The notes below the pieces were generated by a model that saw nothing but the letters and a program-made list of their open reading frames with translations, searched no databases and was not told where the DNA came from. Both the position numbers and the translations under genes were made by a program. DNA of 45,069 nucleotides from Verrucomicrobiales bacterium (lineage in GTDB: Bacteria; Verrucomicrobiota; Verrucomicrobiia; Limisphaerales; SXTU01): positions 1 to 45,069 of the forward strand of contig SXTU01000256.1 in NCBI GenBank assembly GCA_005791875.1. Reading direction: 5' to 3'. Shown one piece after another: positions 7,779-16,842 of this stretch. Position 1 is the stretch's first letter. The number at the start of each line of letters is the position of its first letter.

Positions 7779-10478
7779 TCATCGTGACGCCGTTGAAATC
7801 CTCCATTGTTCATCGAAGTAACCCGCCCGCACCGCCTCCTCGGGAAACGCAGCCGCCCCAGGCTTCCACACCTCCGCACCGGCGCCGACCTTCATGACCG
7901 CCCAGTCGCCGTGACGCGGAAAGAGCAGGTAGTTGAACGCGGCGAACTCCTTTTCGTGGAAAGTGTGGCCGCTGTTGATAACCACGTAGCGGTCGCCCGC
8001 GTTGGGGAAGGGGCTGGCGTTGATGAGCACGGGCGCGTGGTCCTTCGCGGCGCGGCTCTCCGCGCCGAGTTTCACCGTGTCGCGGGTCCATGTGACCGGG
8101 AGCTTCGGCAGTGCTTTCGCAATCCACGGGTTGCTGCCGGGGTCGCCGAAGAGGATGAGGTGCTTCGTGCGCACGTCGGCCTCGGTGACTTCGATGTCGT
8201 TCTTCACCGGCAAGTCGCCCCTCATGTAGCGCGCCCACTCGTAGCCGAATCGCCGCAAGCTCGCATCCGCCCACGCGCCGACGGCAGAGTTCCACGGCGT
8301 GCCCGTGCCGCGCACGCAGAGGAAGGGCGCGGCGAACGCGTCGTCAATCGGGCCTTGCACGCCGGGGCGCTTGCCCGTGAGCGCGACCGTCGCGCGCGTG
8401 CCAGCGAATTTCCATTTGCCCTGCACCAAAGCGAAGACGAGCGCCTCGCCCGGCTTCCGCTTGGGCAAGCTGACTTCCGCTCCGGCGATGCGGACTCGCG
8501 CGTTGGGCGAAATCAGCATCGGCGGGTGAATCGCGAACTGCGTGATGTTCTTCGCCAAGCTCACGTCCACCGAGCCTTCGTCTGCGGCCTTCGCCACAAT
8601 CTCCGCCCGCTCGTAGTGCTCGCCAAGTGCCAGTAATTCCAGCCAGTGGCAGCGGTTGTATTTCAACGTCCACGTCACGAAGCGCAGCTCCTTGCGCGCG
8701 TGGTCCAGGCCCTTCGCCACGTGGTCTTCGATGCGCCGCATCTGCTCGCGATGCGTCACCGGGTCAATCGTGTGGCCGGTGCCGGGCGAGATAAGATTCA
8801 CCATCTGAAGGCCTTCCTTCGCCATGACTTCCTTCATGTGGACGTGCGACTGGAAGAACACGTCCTTGTCGCCGATGGCCGCGATGGCGGGCACGACGCT
8901 GGCGTTCGCGGCGTAGTCAATCGAGTCGAGCATGTGCAGGCCGCGCTCCTGATGCACCGGCAGCGGGCCGACCTTGATGAAGTTCGGAATCGGCGTCTCG
9001 GAGAAGCGATGCGTGTCCACGTAGCCGCAGTAAGGCCCGAGCGCCACGAAGCGGCTCGGATGCTTCAGCCCGAGATGCCACGTGCCCGACGCACCCATGC
9101 TCATCCCGCGCAGCACGATGCGGTCGCGGTCAATCTTGTAGTTCCGGCACACCGCCTCGATGGCCTCGAACACATCCGTCTCGCCCGCCCAGCGGTAGCA
9201 GTTCTCCACGCGGCCCAGCGGATGCAGCTCGATGAAGTCCACGTCCGGCGCGTTGCCCTTCTCCTCGTCGCCCTCGTCGAAGCGCGCGATGAACCTCAGC
9301 TCGCTCATGCCCACGGGCTTCGAGCTGCCGTGCAGGACCACGTCGAGCCGCACCGGCTTCGAACCGTCGTAGCTGGCGGGGATGATAACGCCGTAGGGCT
9401 GAGTGGAGCCGTCAATGGCCGAGCGGAAGCCGCGGACAACCTTCCCGTGTTTCTTTGTCCAGGGTGCGTGCTTGGCGGCCAGCCGTTCCGTGAAGCGCTT
9501 CCCGGCCCTCTCCATGGCCAGCACGTCCGCCTTCGTGAAGCTCGTGTCAAACTCGAGGGCGTGCCGCACGCCGTCCGCAAAAACATCCACGTCCGGATTG
9601 CTCAATCTCGAAATGTGCAGCGGCTCGACTAGAGCCTCGCGCTGCTTGGCGGACAAGGCACCCGCCTCCGTGAGCACGAACTCCAGCGCCGCTGTCGTGT
9701 CCTCGTAGGTCGTCGCGTGGCCACCGTTCTCGCGATGCAGCAGCAGGGCCTTGCGACCGGCCTGCTTCAGCTTCTCCGCGAGCCGCAGCACGCTCTGCGG
9801 CGGCACAGCCGTGTCTGTCCCGCCGGTGGTGAAGGAGATGGGCATCGTGAACTTCTCCGGCCACAGCTCGGCGCTGCGCTTCTTGTATTCCTCCGGCACC
9901 TGCGCCTTCGTGCCGCCGAAGGACGCGGCGATGGCGTCCTGAAATTTGTCATACTCCACATGGTTCGCCGTGCCGTTCAGGCTGCACACACCCGCGACCA
10001 GCTCCGGGTGCAACGCCGCGAAGGTCAGCACCGCCGTCCCGCCCATTGAGCCACCGACGAGGAAGACGCGCCCGACCTTGTGCCGCTGGCGCAGCTCGGC
10101 GATGAGCTGCACCGTGTCCGCCTCGGCCACTGGCCCCATCCACGAGGTCTTCGCGCGGTAATCCGGCGAGACGAAAATCATCCCGAACCGCGCAGCGACG
10201 TCGCGCGAACCACGGCACTCGCCCCGCGTGTCGCGGATGAACTGCCAGCGGTCCGACCCGTGCCCGTGGAAGGCGAGCAGCACGTCATGCGCTTCGGCGG
10301 CCTTGAAGCCCGGCGGGAGCAGCTCGACGTAGCGCTGCATTGAGCCGTCGGCCTTCGCGCGAAACTCCAGGTCCTGCGGGGCCTGCGCCAACGCGGCGTG
10401 GTTCAGCGCGATGAAAAAGACTGCGGCGATGAATCTCAAATAGCGGACGAGGGCGAGGTTGGCGGCCTTGGTTGACAT
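7779..10478 (-). CDS. Secreted protein with two alpha/beta-hydrolase domains
   Basis: An 899-residue protein with an N-terminal signal peptide (about 1-32, ending in HAALAQA). The first hydrolase domain (about 45-275) has the nucleophile elbow GGSMGG with S144, a probable acid at D222 (GGTDTAV) and H254 (NGGHATTY). The second (about 360-600) has GMSMGASG with S460, D in AIGDKDVFF and H in GTGHTI, resembling PHB-depolymerase/prolyl-oligopeptidase-type esterases. A C-terminal region (about 650-899) of unknown fold ends with blocks such as HLILFGDPGSNPW and YVVINSGHTFHEKEF. Both triads look intact. It lies 25 nt upstream-to-downstream from the CocE-like gene, so co-transcription is likely. The substrate is unknown; an ester or peptide bond is the family expectation. 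Confidence 0.85.
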   Translation of the reverse strand: MSTKAANLALVRYLRFIAAVFFIALNHAALAQAPQDLEFRAKADGSMQRYVELLPPGFKAAEAHDVLLAFHGHGSDRWQFIRDTRGECRGSRDVAARFGMIFVSPDYRAKTSWMGPVAEADTVQLIAELRQRHKVGRVFLVGGSMGGTAVLTFAALHPELVAGVCSLNGTANHVEYDKFQDAIAASFGGTKAQVPEEYKKRSAELWPEKFTMPISFTTGGTDTAVPPQSVLRLAEKLKQAGRKALLLHRENGGHATTYEDTTAALEFVLTEAGALSAKQREALVEPLHISRLSNPDVDVFADGVRHALEFDTSFTKADVLAMERAGKRFTERLAAKHAPWTKKHGKVVRGFRSAIDGSTQPYGVIIPASYDGSKPVRLDVVLHGSSKPVGMSELRFIARFDEGDEEKGNAPDVDFIELHPLGRVENCYRWAGETDVFEAIEAVCRNYKIDRDRIVLRGMSMGASGTWHLGLKHPSRFVALGPYCGYVDTHRFSETPIPNFIKVGPLPVHQERGLHMLDSIDYAANASVVPAIAAIGDKDVFFQSHVHMKEVMAKEGLQMVNLISPGTGHTIDPVTHREQMRRIEDHVAKGLDHARKELRFVTWTLKYNRCHWLELLALGEHYERAEIVAKAADEGSVDVSLAKNITQFAIHPPMLISPNARVRIAGAEVSLPKRKPGEALVFALVQGKWKFAGTRATVALTGKRPGVQGPIDDAFAAPFLCVRGTGTPWNSAVGAWADASLRRFGYEWARYMRGDLPVKNDIEVTEADVRTKHLILFGDPGSNPWIAKALPKLPVTWTRDTVKLGAESRAAKDHAPVLINASPFPNAGDRYVVINSGHTFHEKEFAAFNYLLFPRHGDWAVMKVGAGAEVWKPGAAAFPEEAVRAGYFDEQWRISTASR

Positions 10479-10503
10479 GGGCTTGAGTGGTTTCCCCGAT
10501 GGC

Positions 10504-12345
10504 TTACCGCCGCGGGATGATCGGGAGGACGAGATGGGATGATTGCGCGGCCGTGTGCATCAGCCTTTGCGTGGCGACGATGGAGTTGGTTTCCAGGCCG
10601 ATGTTGTCCGCGCCCGTGTTGAGGTTGCGCAGGTAGTAGGGGAAGTAACTGCTGGAAATCTCGACGCGGATGCGATGGCCCTTCGCGAAGGCGTTGGCCG
10701 TGGCCCGCCAGAATTCGATGGTGTAATCGAGCACTTGGTTGGGTTCGATGACGCTGAGTTGGTCGGGGTTGAAGGCGCCCGCACGCGCGGGGTCGCGATG
10801 CCGGGCGCGCATGAGGCCCTCGCCGAGCATCGCGGCGAAGCCATCGGGCCGCACGTCAATGAGCCGCACCATCCAGTCCGTGTCGCGCGCGGAGGTGGCG
10901 GCGTAGAGCTTGGCGGTGATCGGCCCGGTGACCTCGACCTCCTCCTCCAACGGCGGCGTGGTATAGACCAGCACATCGGGGCCGCTCGATGACTTGCGCG
11001 TGTCGGCGGCCCCGTCCTCGAGATGCCCGCCGGTGAACGGTGAGCGCGTCGGCTTGGCGGGATCGTAGGTGTAAGTGTCGAACGGCGTGGCCCCCGACGC
11101 GGCGGGTGGCGACGTGCTCAACAGCCCATCGCCGGCGGCGGAGTTCGCCTTGCCGCCGCTGTGCAGAAAATACTTCGTCCAGCGGGTCTGCGGCAGAGGC
11201 CAGTCCTGCTCGGCGTGCCAGCGGTTGCGGCCCATCACGAAGACATGAACCGGCGGATCGCTCATCACGCCATTATCGAGGCCCTTGAGCCAGTGATCGA
11301 ACCAGCGGCAGACGTAGCCGTCCCAGTTGATCACGGCCTCGGCTCCGTAGTCGAACGCGCCCACCTTGCGGTTCTGGTTGAAGATGTGCGGCCACGGGCC
11401 AACGACCATTCGAGGCCGGCGGGCTGCGTCCGTCGCACCGTGCTGTTTCATGGCTAGATAGTTCATCGGCGAGCCGCTGAAATCGGCATCGAACCAGCCA
11501 GTCACGGCGAGTGACGGCACCCTGACCTTCGCGTAGGACTGCGGCGTCTGGTAGGCGATGCCGCGCCAATACGGGTCGCTCGCCGTGTGGCCGCGAATCC
11601 ACTTCTCGAACCACGGGGCATCGAGCGCGCCACGTCGTTCGTTGAGCTTGAGATAGGGCAATTGCATGTAGTCGTTCAGCCGCCGGTCACTGGCCCCGAA
11701 TCCGCCGTAAGGCCCCGGGCCAATGGTCTGCGCCACGCGCCCGGCCACGCCCCCCGCCCAGTCCAGCATCACCCCGACGAGCACGCCGTTTTGGTAAGGC
11801 AGGTTGTAGAACTGATCGGGTGGCGCGACCTCCGGCACGATCGCCTTCAACGACGGCGGCGCCTGCGTGGCCGTCCACCACTGCGTCCAGCCCATGTAGG
11901 ACAAGCCCATCATGCCCACCTTGCCATCGCACCACGGCTGCGCTGCCAGCCACTCGACGAGGTCATGGCCATCCAGCTTGTGCGCCGGATCGAAGGGATC
12001 CCACTCGCCTTCCGAGTCGAAGCGCCCGCGCGAGTCCGCCACCACCACCGCGTAGCCCCGCTTCGCGAACCAACTGCCGCGCGCCTGATAGCCGGGGTTG
12101 TTGCTGTAGGGCGTGATGATCAGGATCGCGGGGACTTTTCCCTCGGCTCTCGGCTGAAACACATCCACCGAGAGGCGCACCCCGTCGCGCATTCGCGCCT
12201 TGTGCCCGCGCGTGGCCTGCACCTCGAACTGCTCAACCGAATACTTCCCCGGATTGGGTGCCTGGCTGGCTGGCGGTGTTTGGGCGGGCAAGACGCTCGC
12301 GCAGGCGAGGAGGATTGTGAGGCACAGGCGCAAGGGAATTTTCAT
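10504..12345 (-). CDS. CocE/NonD family hydrolase (S15-like), secreted
   Basis: A 613-residue protein with a signal peptide (MKIPLRLCLTILLACASVLP..). The CocE/NonD catalytic domain spans about 40-360, with nucleophile S149 in GLSYMGW, acid D286 in TGWFDADF and base H320 in VGPWPHIF. The C-terminal jelly-roll (PepX_C type) runs from about 380 to the end, with DWMVRLIDVRPDG and HRIRVEISSSYFP. This length and order match X-Pro dipeptidyl-peptidase-like acyl hydrolases, which split amides or esters with acyl or proline-like groups. The start is the ATG at 12345. It follows the truncated heme-binding gene by about 32 nt and precedes the double-hydrolase gene by 25 nt. Confidence 0.92.
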   Translation of the reverse strand: MKIPLRLCLTILLACASVLPAQTPPASQAPNPGKYSVEQFEVQATRGHKARMRDGVRLSVDVFQPRAEGKVPAILIITPYSNNPGYQARGSWFAKRGYAVVVADSRGRFDSEGEWDPFDPAHKLDGHDLVEWLAAQPWCDGKVGMMGLSYMGWTQWWTATQAPPSLKAIVPEVAPPDQFYNLPYQNGVLVGVMLDWAGGVAGRVAQTIGPGPYGGFGASDRRLNDYMQLPYLKLNERRGALDAPWFEKWIRGHTASDPYWRGIAYQTPQSYAKVRVPSLAVTGWFDADFSGSPMNYLAMKQHGATDAARRPRMVVGPWPHIFNQNRKVGAFDYGAEAVINWDGYVCRWFDHWLKGLDNGVMSDPPVHVFVMGRNRWHAEQDWPLPQTRWTKYFLHSGGKANSAAGDGLLSTSPPAASGATPFDTYTYDPAKPTRSPFTGGHLEDGAADTRKSSSGPDVLVYTTPPLEEEVEVTGPITAKLYAATSARDTDWMVRLIDVRPDGFAAMLGEGLMRARHRDPARAGAFNPDQLSVIEPNQVLDYTIEFWRATANAFAKGHRIRVEISSSYFPYYLRNLNTGADNIGLETNSIVATQRLMHTAAQSSHLVLPIIPRR

Positions 12346-12377
12346 AGTCGTGTTCTGGGATGGTCGCTCGGACGGAT

Positions 12378-15300
12378 TCAGCGTTTCCCGCCCTGCTCCG
12401 GCGTGCGCAGGAAGTTGATAAGGTCGGCCATCTCCTGCTTCGTGAGGCCGGCTTCGAGGCCCTCGGGCATCAGCGAGAGGCTACCGCCGCGCAGGGAGAC
12501 GATTTGACTGCGCGCAACGGTGCGCGCCGTGCCGTCGGGCAGCTTCATGGTGATGCTGTTGCCGGTCTCGGCGGCGACGAGCCCGTAGATTTCGTCGCCG
12601 GTGACCAGCGCACAGGTGTAGGCGTGAAAGCCCGGCTGGATGTCAATGTTCGGGTCGAGAATGTTCAGGAGCAGCTTCTCCGGCGGATGGCTGACGACCG
12701 AGAGCAGGTCGGGGCCGACGTCCTTGCCCTCCGTGCCGCGCTTGTGGCACACGGCGCAGGCGCGCAGATAAATCTCGCGCCCCTTCGCGGCGTTGCCGGC
12801 CAGCTTCAGCGCCGCACTGAAGTCCTCGACCACCTTCGCGCGGCTCGGCGTGGCGGCGGCGTCGAACACCTTGCCCGCGAGCGTGCGGACGCGACCGGAG
12901 TCGTGCCGCAACAGCCGCGCGCGGCGCGCGGGGTCAATCGCCGCCGCGCCCAGTTCCTCCTTCTCGATGCGTTGCAGAAGATTCAGCGCCCACGGCTCGC
13001 GCGAGAGCCATTCGTCGAGCATCACCTGCCGCGCGGACGGGCCGAGCGCGGGCCACGCCTTCGCGAAGCGCGCCGGGACATCCGCCGCGCCCGTGGCCGC
13101 GAGCGCGCGGATGGCGGGCGGTTGGGCGTCGACGGGGAATTGCGGCGTGAGCCAACCGGCGAGCAGGTTACTCGCCTCCACTCGCCGCGCGGGGTCGCGG
13201 CTCAACAGGCTGGCCGCAGCGATGCGGTCGGCGGCGGGCAGCGACGTTTGCGTGGCGGACTCGCGGGCCTGCGCCAGCAGCGCGTCGCCGTGCGCGAGGA
13301 GTTGGGACAACTCATCCGAACCCGTGCCGCGCAACTCCGCGAGCGAGGACTTGCGCTGCGCCAGCGCGTCGAGCAGCCGCGCAAATGCGCTGACTTGTTC
13401 CGGCGTGAAGCGGCCCGACGCGGTGAGCACCGGCTGCACGAGTCGCGCGAGGGCAACCCGGTCGTTCAGTCCGAGCGCAAGATTCAGCAGCGGCTCCATC
13501 AACGCCGGCAGCGCGGAACCGCCGGCCTTCGCGACGACCTCCACCACCGCCCGCGCGTGCGGCAGGGCGGAACTCATCACGGCGGCGGTGAGGAAATGGT
13601 CCGCGTGGCTGGCGACCGCGAGCTGGCCGAGCGCGGCCCCGGCGCGCGGATCGCTCCACTGGCCGAGCGCGTAGGCGAGTTGCAGGCGGACCTTCGCATC
13701 GCCGTCGCTCACGAGCCGCGCGACGGCGGCGGCAACAGACGGCGTGCCGCGCGGCTCGGCGAGGCGCAACGCGTTCTCGCGGACGCCGGGATGCGCGTCG
13801 GCCAGCGCAAGCTCGACGAGTTCCGCCTGCAACGCGCCCAGCCCATCGAGCGCACAGAGCGCGTGCAAGCGGGCGCGGGGGTTCTCGCTTTTCACCGCTA
13901 GCGTTTCCAGATGCGGCACGGCAGCGCGGTCGTTGCGCCAGAGGAGAAGCTGCTGCGCCTTGTCGCGCTGCCAGCCATTCGGCGAATCGAGCGCGGCCAC
14001 CAGCCCCGCCGAGTCGAGCCGGTCGAGGCGGAGCGGCTTGCGCGCGGGGGCGTTCGCGGGCACGACGCGATAGATGCGCCCACGGTCGTCGCCGAGGCGG
14101 AAGTGCGGCTGCAACTCGTCCTTGCCGTTTTGCGGCAGCCACTGCGGGTGCTCAATCATGTAGCGATACATGTCAGCCACCCAGAGCGCGCCGTCGGGGC
14201 CGGTGCGCGTCATCACCGGACGGCACCAGCGGTCCTCGCTCGCGAAGAAGTCGCGCGTCGCCTCGCCCGGCGCACGGTGTGCCGCGAAGCTCACCCCATC
14301 GTCCGTGAGGACATTGTGCTGAACCAGATTGTGAAACGGCTCGCAGGTGAACGCGTGCGACTCGGCGTTGCGCGCGAAGAGCAGCTCGTCCCGGTAAATC
14401 ATCCCGGCGCACGCGGAGGTGAAGTGGCCCGCCTCACTGAAGCTGTGGAAGCGTTTCTCCTGCGGGCTGGCCGGCCAGACCTTGGGACTCAACGGCACGA
14501 CCACCATCCGGGTCGGGTTCGGCGCGGCGACGTGCGGGTTGCGGCGCAGGTAATGGTCGGTGAGCACGAAGTGCCAGAGCGGCCGGATGTTCTGGGTGCC
14601 GAACCACCGGCCCCAGTCGTCGCGGTTGCGGCCGAACTGCGAGGGGCCGCTCTGCGCGTCGAGCTCGCCCGTGTCGGGCCGGAGGCGGAAGTCGCGGCTG
14701 CCCACCTGAAACTCCGCGCCGGTGCGGCCGGACTTGAGCTTCGTCGCGGCGGCGTAGCCCGCGTGGTGCGAGCCGGCGGCGCAGTAAATCCAGTTGTCGA
14801 GACCCCACCGCAGGCCGTTGACGCGGAGCTGCTGGTTGCCCTCGGAGAATCCCTGGAACAGCGGCTCGCGCACGTCGGCCTTGCCGTCGCCGTTGCTGTC
14901 CTTGAGAAACAGAATCTCCGGCGCGGCGGTGACAATCGCGCCGTCGCGCCAGGTGATGATGCCGGTGGAAAAGTTTAGGCCGTCGGCGAAGAGCGTGGCC
15001 TTGTCGTAGCCCCCGTCGCCGTCCGTATCTTCGAGGATGCGGACGCGCCCACCGGGCTTGCCCTTGCCATCCATGCCGAGCGGATAGTCCGCCATCTCGA
15101 CGACCCACAAGCGCCCGCGCTCGTCCCAGTCGAACGCCACCGGGTCGAGCACGAGCGGCTCGGCGGCGACCAGCTCGACGCGAAAGCCGGCGGGCACATG
15201 GATTTTCTTCAGTGACTCCAAGGGAGCCAGCGGTTCACTCGCCGGACCGGGCCGGGGCGGGGCGGCAGCTTGCGCGACTCCCGTGGGCTGGCCGGCGGCG

Positions 15301-16379
15301 GCGTGAAGCCGCTTCGCTTCCTCGGCCGTCAGCGCGCGGTCGAACAACGCGAACTGCGCCAGATACCCGCGCAGCGGCGCGAAGTTGTCGCTTCGGGCGC
15401 CGAGGGAAAATTCCCGGCTACCCGGCGCGGCGGCTTCGATTTCCGCGTCAATCTCCGGCTTCGCCCCGCCATTGAGATAGGCGCGCACGCGCCTGCCATC
15501 GCGGATGAACACCGCGTGGTTCCATGTTCCCGGCGGGATGACGGTCTGGCCCGCGACGGCCTGGTCGGCGGCGTTGCCATTGAAGACCATGAGCCGTCCG
15601 GTCAGTTCACGACGATAGGTGCCGCCGATGCCCAGATGGTCGCCGGGCGCCTGCTTGTTGCCATTGGGACCGCGGGAGAAAAGATACGCGGTGACAAGCG
15701 AGGCATCGTTCGGCGTTTCGTTGCGAAACCAGAGCGAGACGCTGAACGCCGCTCCAAGCTTGTCCGCGTTGCCACGGATGCGACCCGCCTGAAACGCGGC
15801 GAACGTCGCCGGTGAAAGCTGCACTCCACCCTCGCTGGTCATTCCCTTCGGCTGTTTATCCAGCGGCGCGTGCAGGGCCGGCTTCAACGCGGCGATAGCA
15901 GCGGCGTAATCCGCCGGGAACTTCGGCGGCGCGGTGCGCTCGACGGCCGTCCGCTCCGCGTGCTCCCGCGCGGTGGCCTGCTTGGCGCGTTCTTCGCCGA
16001 TGCCGGACACTTTCCACAGCGCGGCGATTTCGGCGAGCGCAAGCGCGCGATTGAAGACGGCGATTTCATCGAGCTTGCCCTGCAAGTCATGGCCGAAAAC
16101 CAGGTTCTGCTTTGCCTTTTGCGGCGGCAGCAGCGCGCTGAGTTCAGGCTTTTCCCCGCCATCCCAGTGGACGCGCACCTCGTTGCCGTCCCGCACCAGC
16201 ACGGCGAAGTGCCAGTCATCCGCGCGCAGCCCGAGCTTCGAGGCCGCGCCGTTGAGCACCAGTTGCACGCGATGGTCCTTGGACTGCTGGCTGGTCAGCG
16301 ATTCGCCGCCGAGGCCGGCAACGAGCGTGCCGGTGCGCTCCGTCGCGCCGCTGGCCTCGCCGAGCCAGAACCACAGCGC
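12378..16379 (-). CDS. PVC-type heme-binding protein with LamG, dehydrogenase-like and HEAT regions, N-terminally truncated
   Basis: From about 16379 downward the frame shows a LamG-like module that starts in mid-domain (ALWFWLGEASG), then a second complete LamG-like module (AAFSVSLWFRNETP). A membrane-bound-dehydrogenase-type propeller follows (PAGFRVELVAAEPLVLDPVA; DTDGDGGYDKATLFADGLN), then HEAT-like helical repeats, and a C-terminal cytochrome c motif CAVCH 126 residues before the end. Such proteins are secreted in PVC bacteria and are thought to oxidise sugars or alcohols; that function is inferred. The frame stays open upstream to an ATG at 16709, but those 108 codons look like a wrong-frame read of a ceramidase-like remnant. 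A signal peptide and the start of the first LamG module are missing. It is probably a damaged gene or an assembly artefact. Confidence 0.8.
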   Translation of the reverse strand, partial: ALWFWLGEASGATERTGTLVAGLGGESLTSQQSKDHRVQLVLNGAASKLGLRADDWHFAVLVRDGNEVRVHWDGGEKPELSALLPPQKAKQNLVFGHDLQGKLDEIAVFNRALALAEIAALWKVSGIGEERAKQATAREHAERTAVERTAPPKFPADYAAAIAALKPALHAPLDKQPKGMTSEGGVQLSPATFAAFQAGRIRGNADKLGAAFSVSLWFRNETPNDASLVTAYLFSRGPNGNKQAPGDHLGIGGTYRRELTGRLMVFNGNAADQAVAGQTVIPPGTWNHAVFIRDGRRVRAYLNGGAKPEIDAEIEAAAPGSREFSLGARSDNFAPLRGYLAQFALFDRALTAEEAKRLHAAAGQPTGVAQAAAPPRPGPASEPLAPLESLKKIHVPAGFRVELVAAEPLVLDPVAFDWDERGRLWVVEMADYPLGMDGKGKPGGRVRILEDTDGDGGYDKATLFADGLNFSTGIITWRDGAIVTAAPEILFLKDSNGDGKADVREPLFQGFSEGNQQLRVNGLRWGLDNWIYCAAGSHHAGYAAATKLKSGRTGAEFQVGSRDFRLRPDTGELDAQSGPSQFGRNRDDWGRWFGTQNIRPLWHFVLTDHYLRRNPHVAAPNPTRMVVVPLSPKVWPASPQEKRFHSFSEAGHFTSACAGMIYRDELLFARNAESHAFTCEPFHNLVQHNVLTDDGVSFAAHRAPGEATRDFFASEDRWCRPVMTRTGPDGALWVADMYRYMIEHPQWLPQNGKDELQPHFRLGDDRGRIYRVVPANAPARKPLRLDRLDSAGLVAALDSPNGWQRDKAQQLLLWRNDRAAVPHLETLAVKSENPRARLHALCALDGLGALQAELVELALADAHPGVRENALRLAEPRGTPSVAAAVARLVSDGDAKVRLQLAYALGQWSDPRAGAALGQLAVASHADHFLTAAVMSSALPHARAVVEVVAKAGGSALPALMEPLLNLALGLNDRVALARLVQPVLTASGRFTPEQVSAFARLLDALAQRKSSLAELRGTGSDELSQLLAHGDALLAQARESATQTSLPAADRIAAASLLSRDPARRVEASNLLAGWLTPQFPVDAQPPAIRALAATGAADVPARFAKAWPALGPSARQVMLDEWLSREPWALNLLQRIEKEELGAAAIDPARRARLLRHDSGRVRTLAGKVFDAAATPSRAKVVEDFSAALKLAGNAAKGREIYLRACAVCHKRGTEGKDVGPDLLSVVSHPPEKLLLNILDPNIDIQPGFHAYTCALVTGDEIYGLVAAETGNSITMKLPDGTARTVARSQIVSLRGGSLSLMPEGLEAGLTKQEMADLINFLRTPEQGGKR

Positions 16380-16588
16380 GCATGAAGCCGGTCCACCGCC
16401 TGCGTGGCCAGTCGCTCCGTGAACCCGCCATTGGCGATCACCGGAAACTTCAGCGGCGTGATGTCCACCACGGCCGCGCCGGCCCGGAACGGTTTGTCGG
16501 CGGCGGAGAGCGGCGCGGCGGCGAACATGGCCGACGAGATAAGCCAAACCGCCACCCCAAGCCGCAGGACTTGACGCCGCGCGCGCCA
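16376..16588 (-). pseudogene. N-terminal remnant of a neutral/alkaline ceramidase-like protein
   Basis: In a frame different from the downstream gene, about 71 codons encode a signal peptide (VLRLGVAVWLISSAMFAAAP) and then FRAGAAVVDITPLKFP, VIANGGFTERLATQAVDRLH and AR. This matches the N-terminal block of the neutral/alkaline non-lysosomal ceramidase-like family (AxVDITP ... DPLHARxLVL). Homology stops after HAR at 16376, where the LamG sequence of the neighbour begins in another frame. There is no in-frame ATG immediately before the signal peptide; an ATG at 16589 is off by one base, so a second small indel is possible. I infer a deletion that fused two genes. Automatic annotation could miss this fragment. 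Confidence 0.65.
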
Positions 16589-16607
16589 TCCGGCCCCAGC
16601 GGGGCCA

Positions 16608-16802
16608 AACAATAGTAGCCGTGGGTGAAGTTCGCCTTGCGAACGGAACCCACGGAACCTGCGCCAAATGCCCGACAACCGCGTAGCGGTTGAACCAGGC
16701 GGGACACATCCAGCAGTTCCACCGCTACGCGGTGGCGAACCCGCTTCGCCTTCCCGTGGGTTGCGCTCGCCACGGATCGCTTCACCCACGGCTACTGTTG
16801 TT
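16608..16802. repeat. Nested palindromic repeat between MFS and ceramidase-like genes
   Basis: The outer arms 16608-16630 and 16780-16802 (aacaatagtagccgtgggtg, then aag) are inverted copies at 22 of 23 positions. Two short perfect hairpins sit inside: caaccgc-gta-gcggttg (16676-16692) and ccaccgc-tac-gcggtgg (16719-16735). It occupies most of the 254-nt gap between the MFS stop and the ceramidase remnant. It is about 230 nt from the broken-gene junction. Confidence 0.8.
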
Positions 16803-16842
16803 CGGCTGCTACGCAGCCACCGCAAAAGTTCGTAGCTCATAG

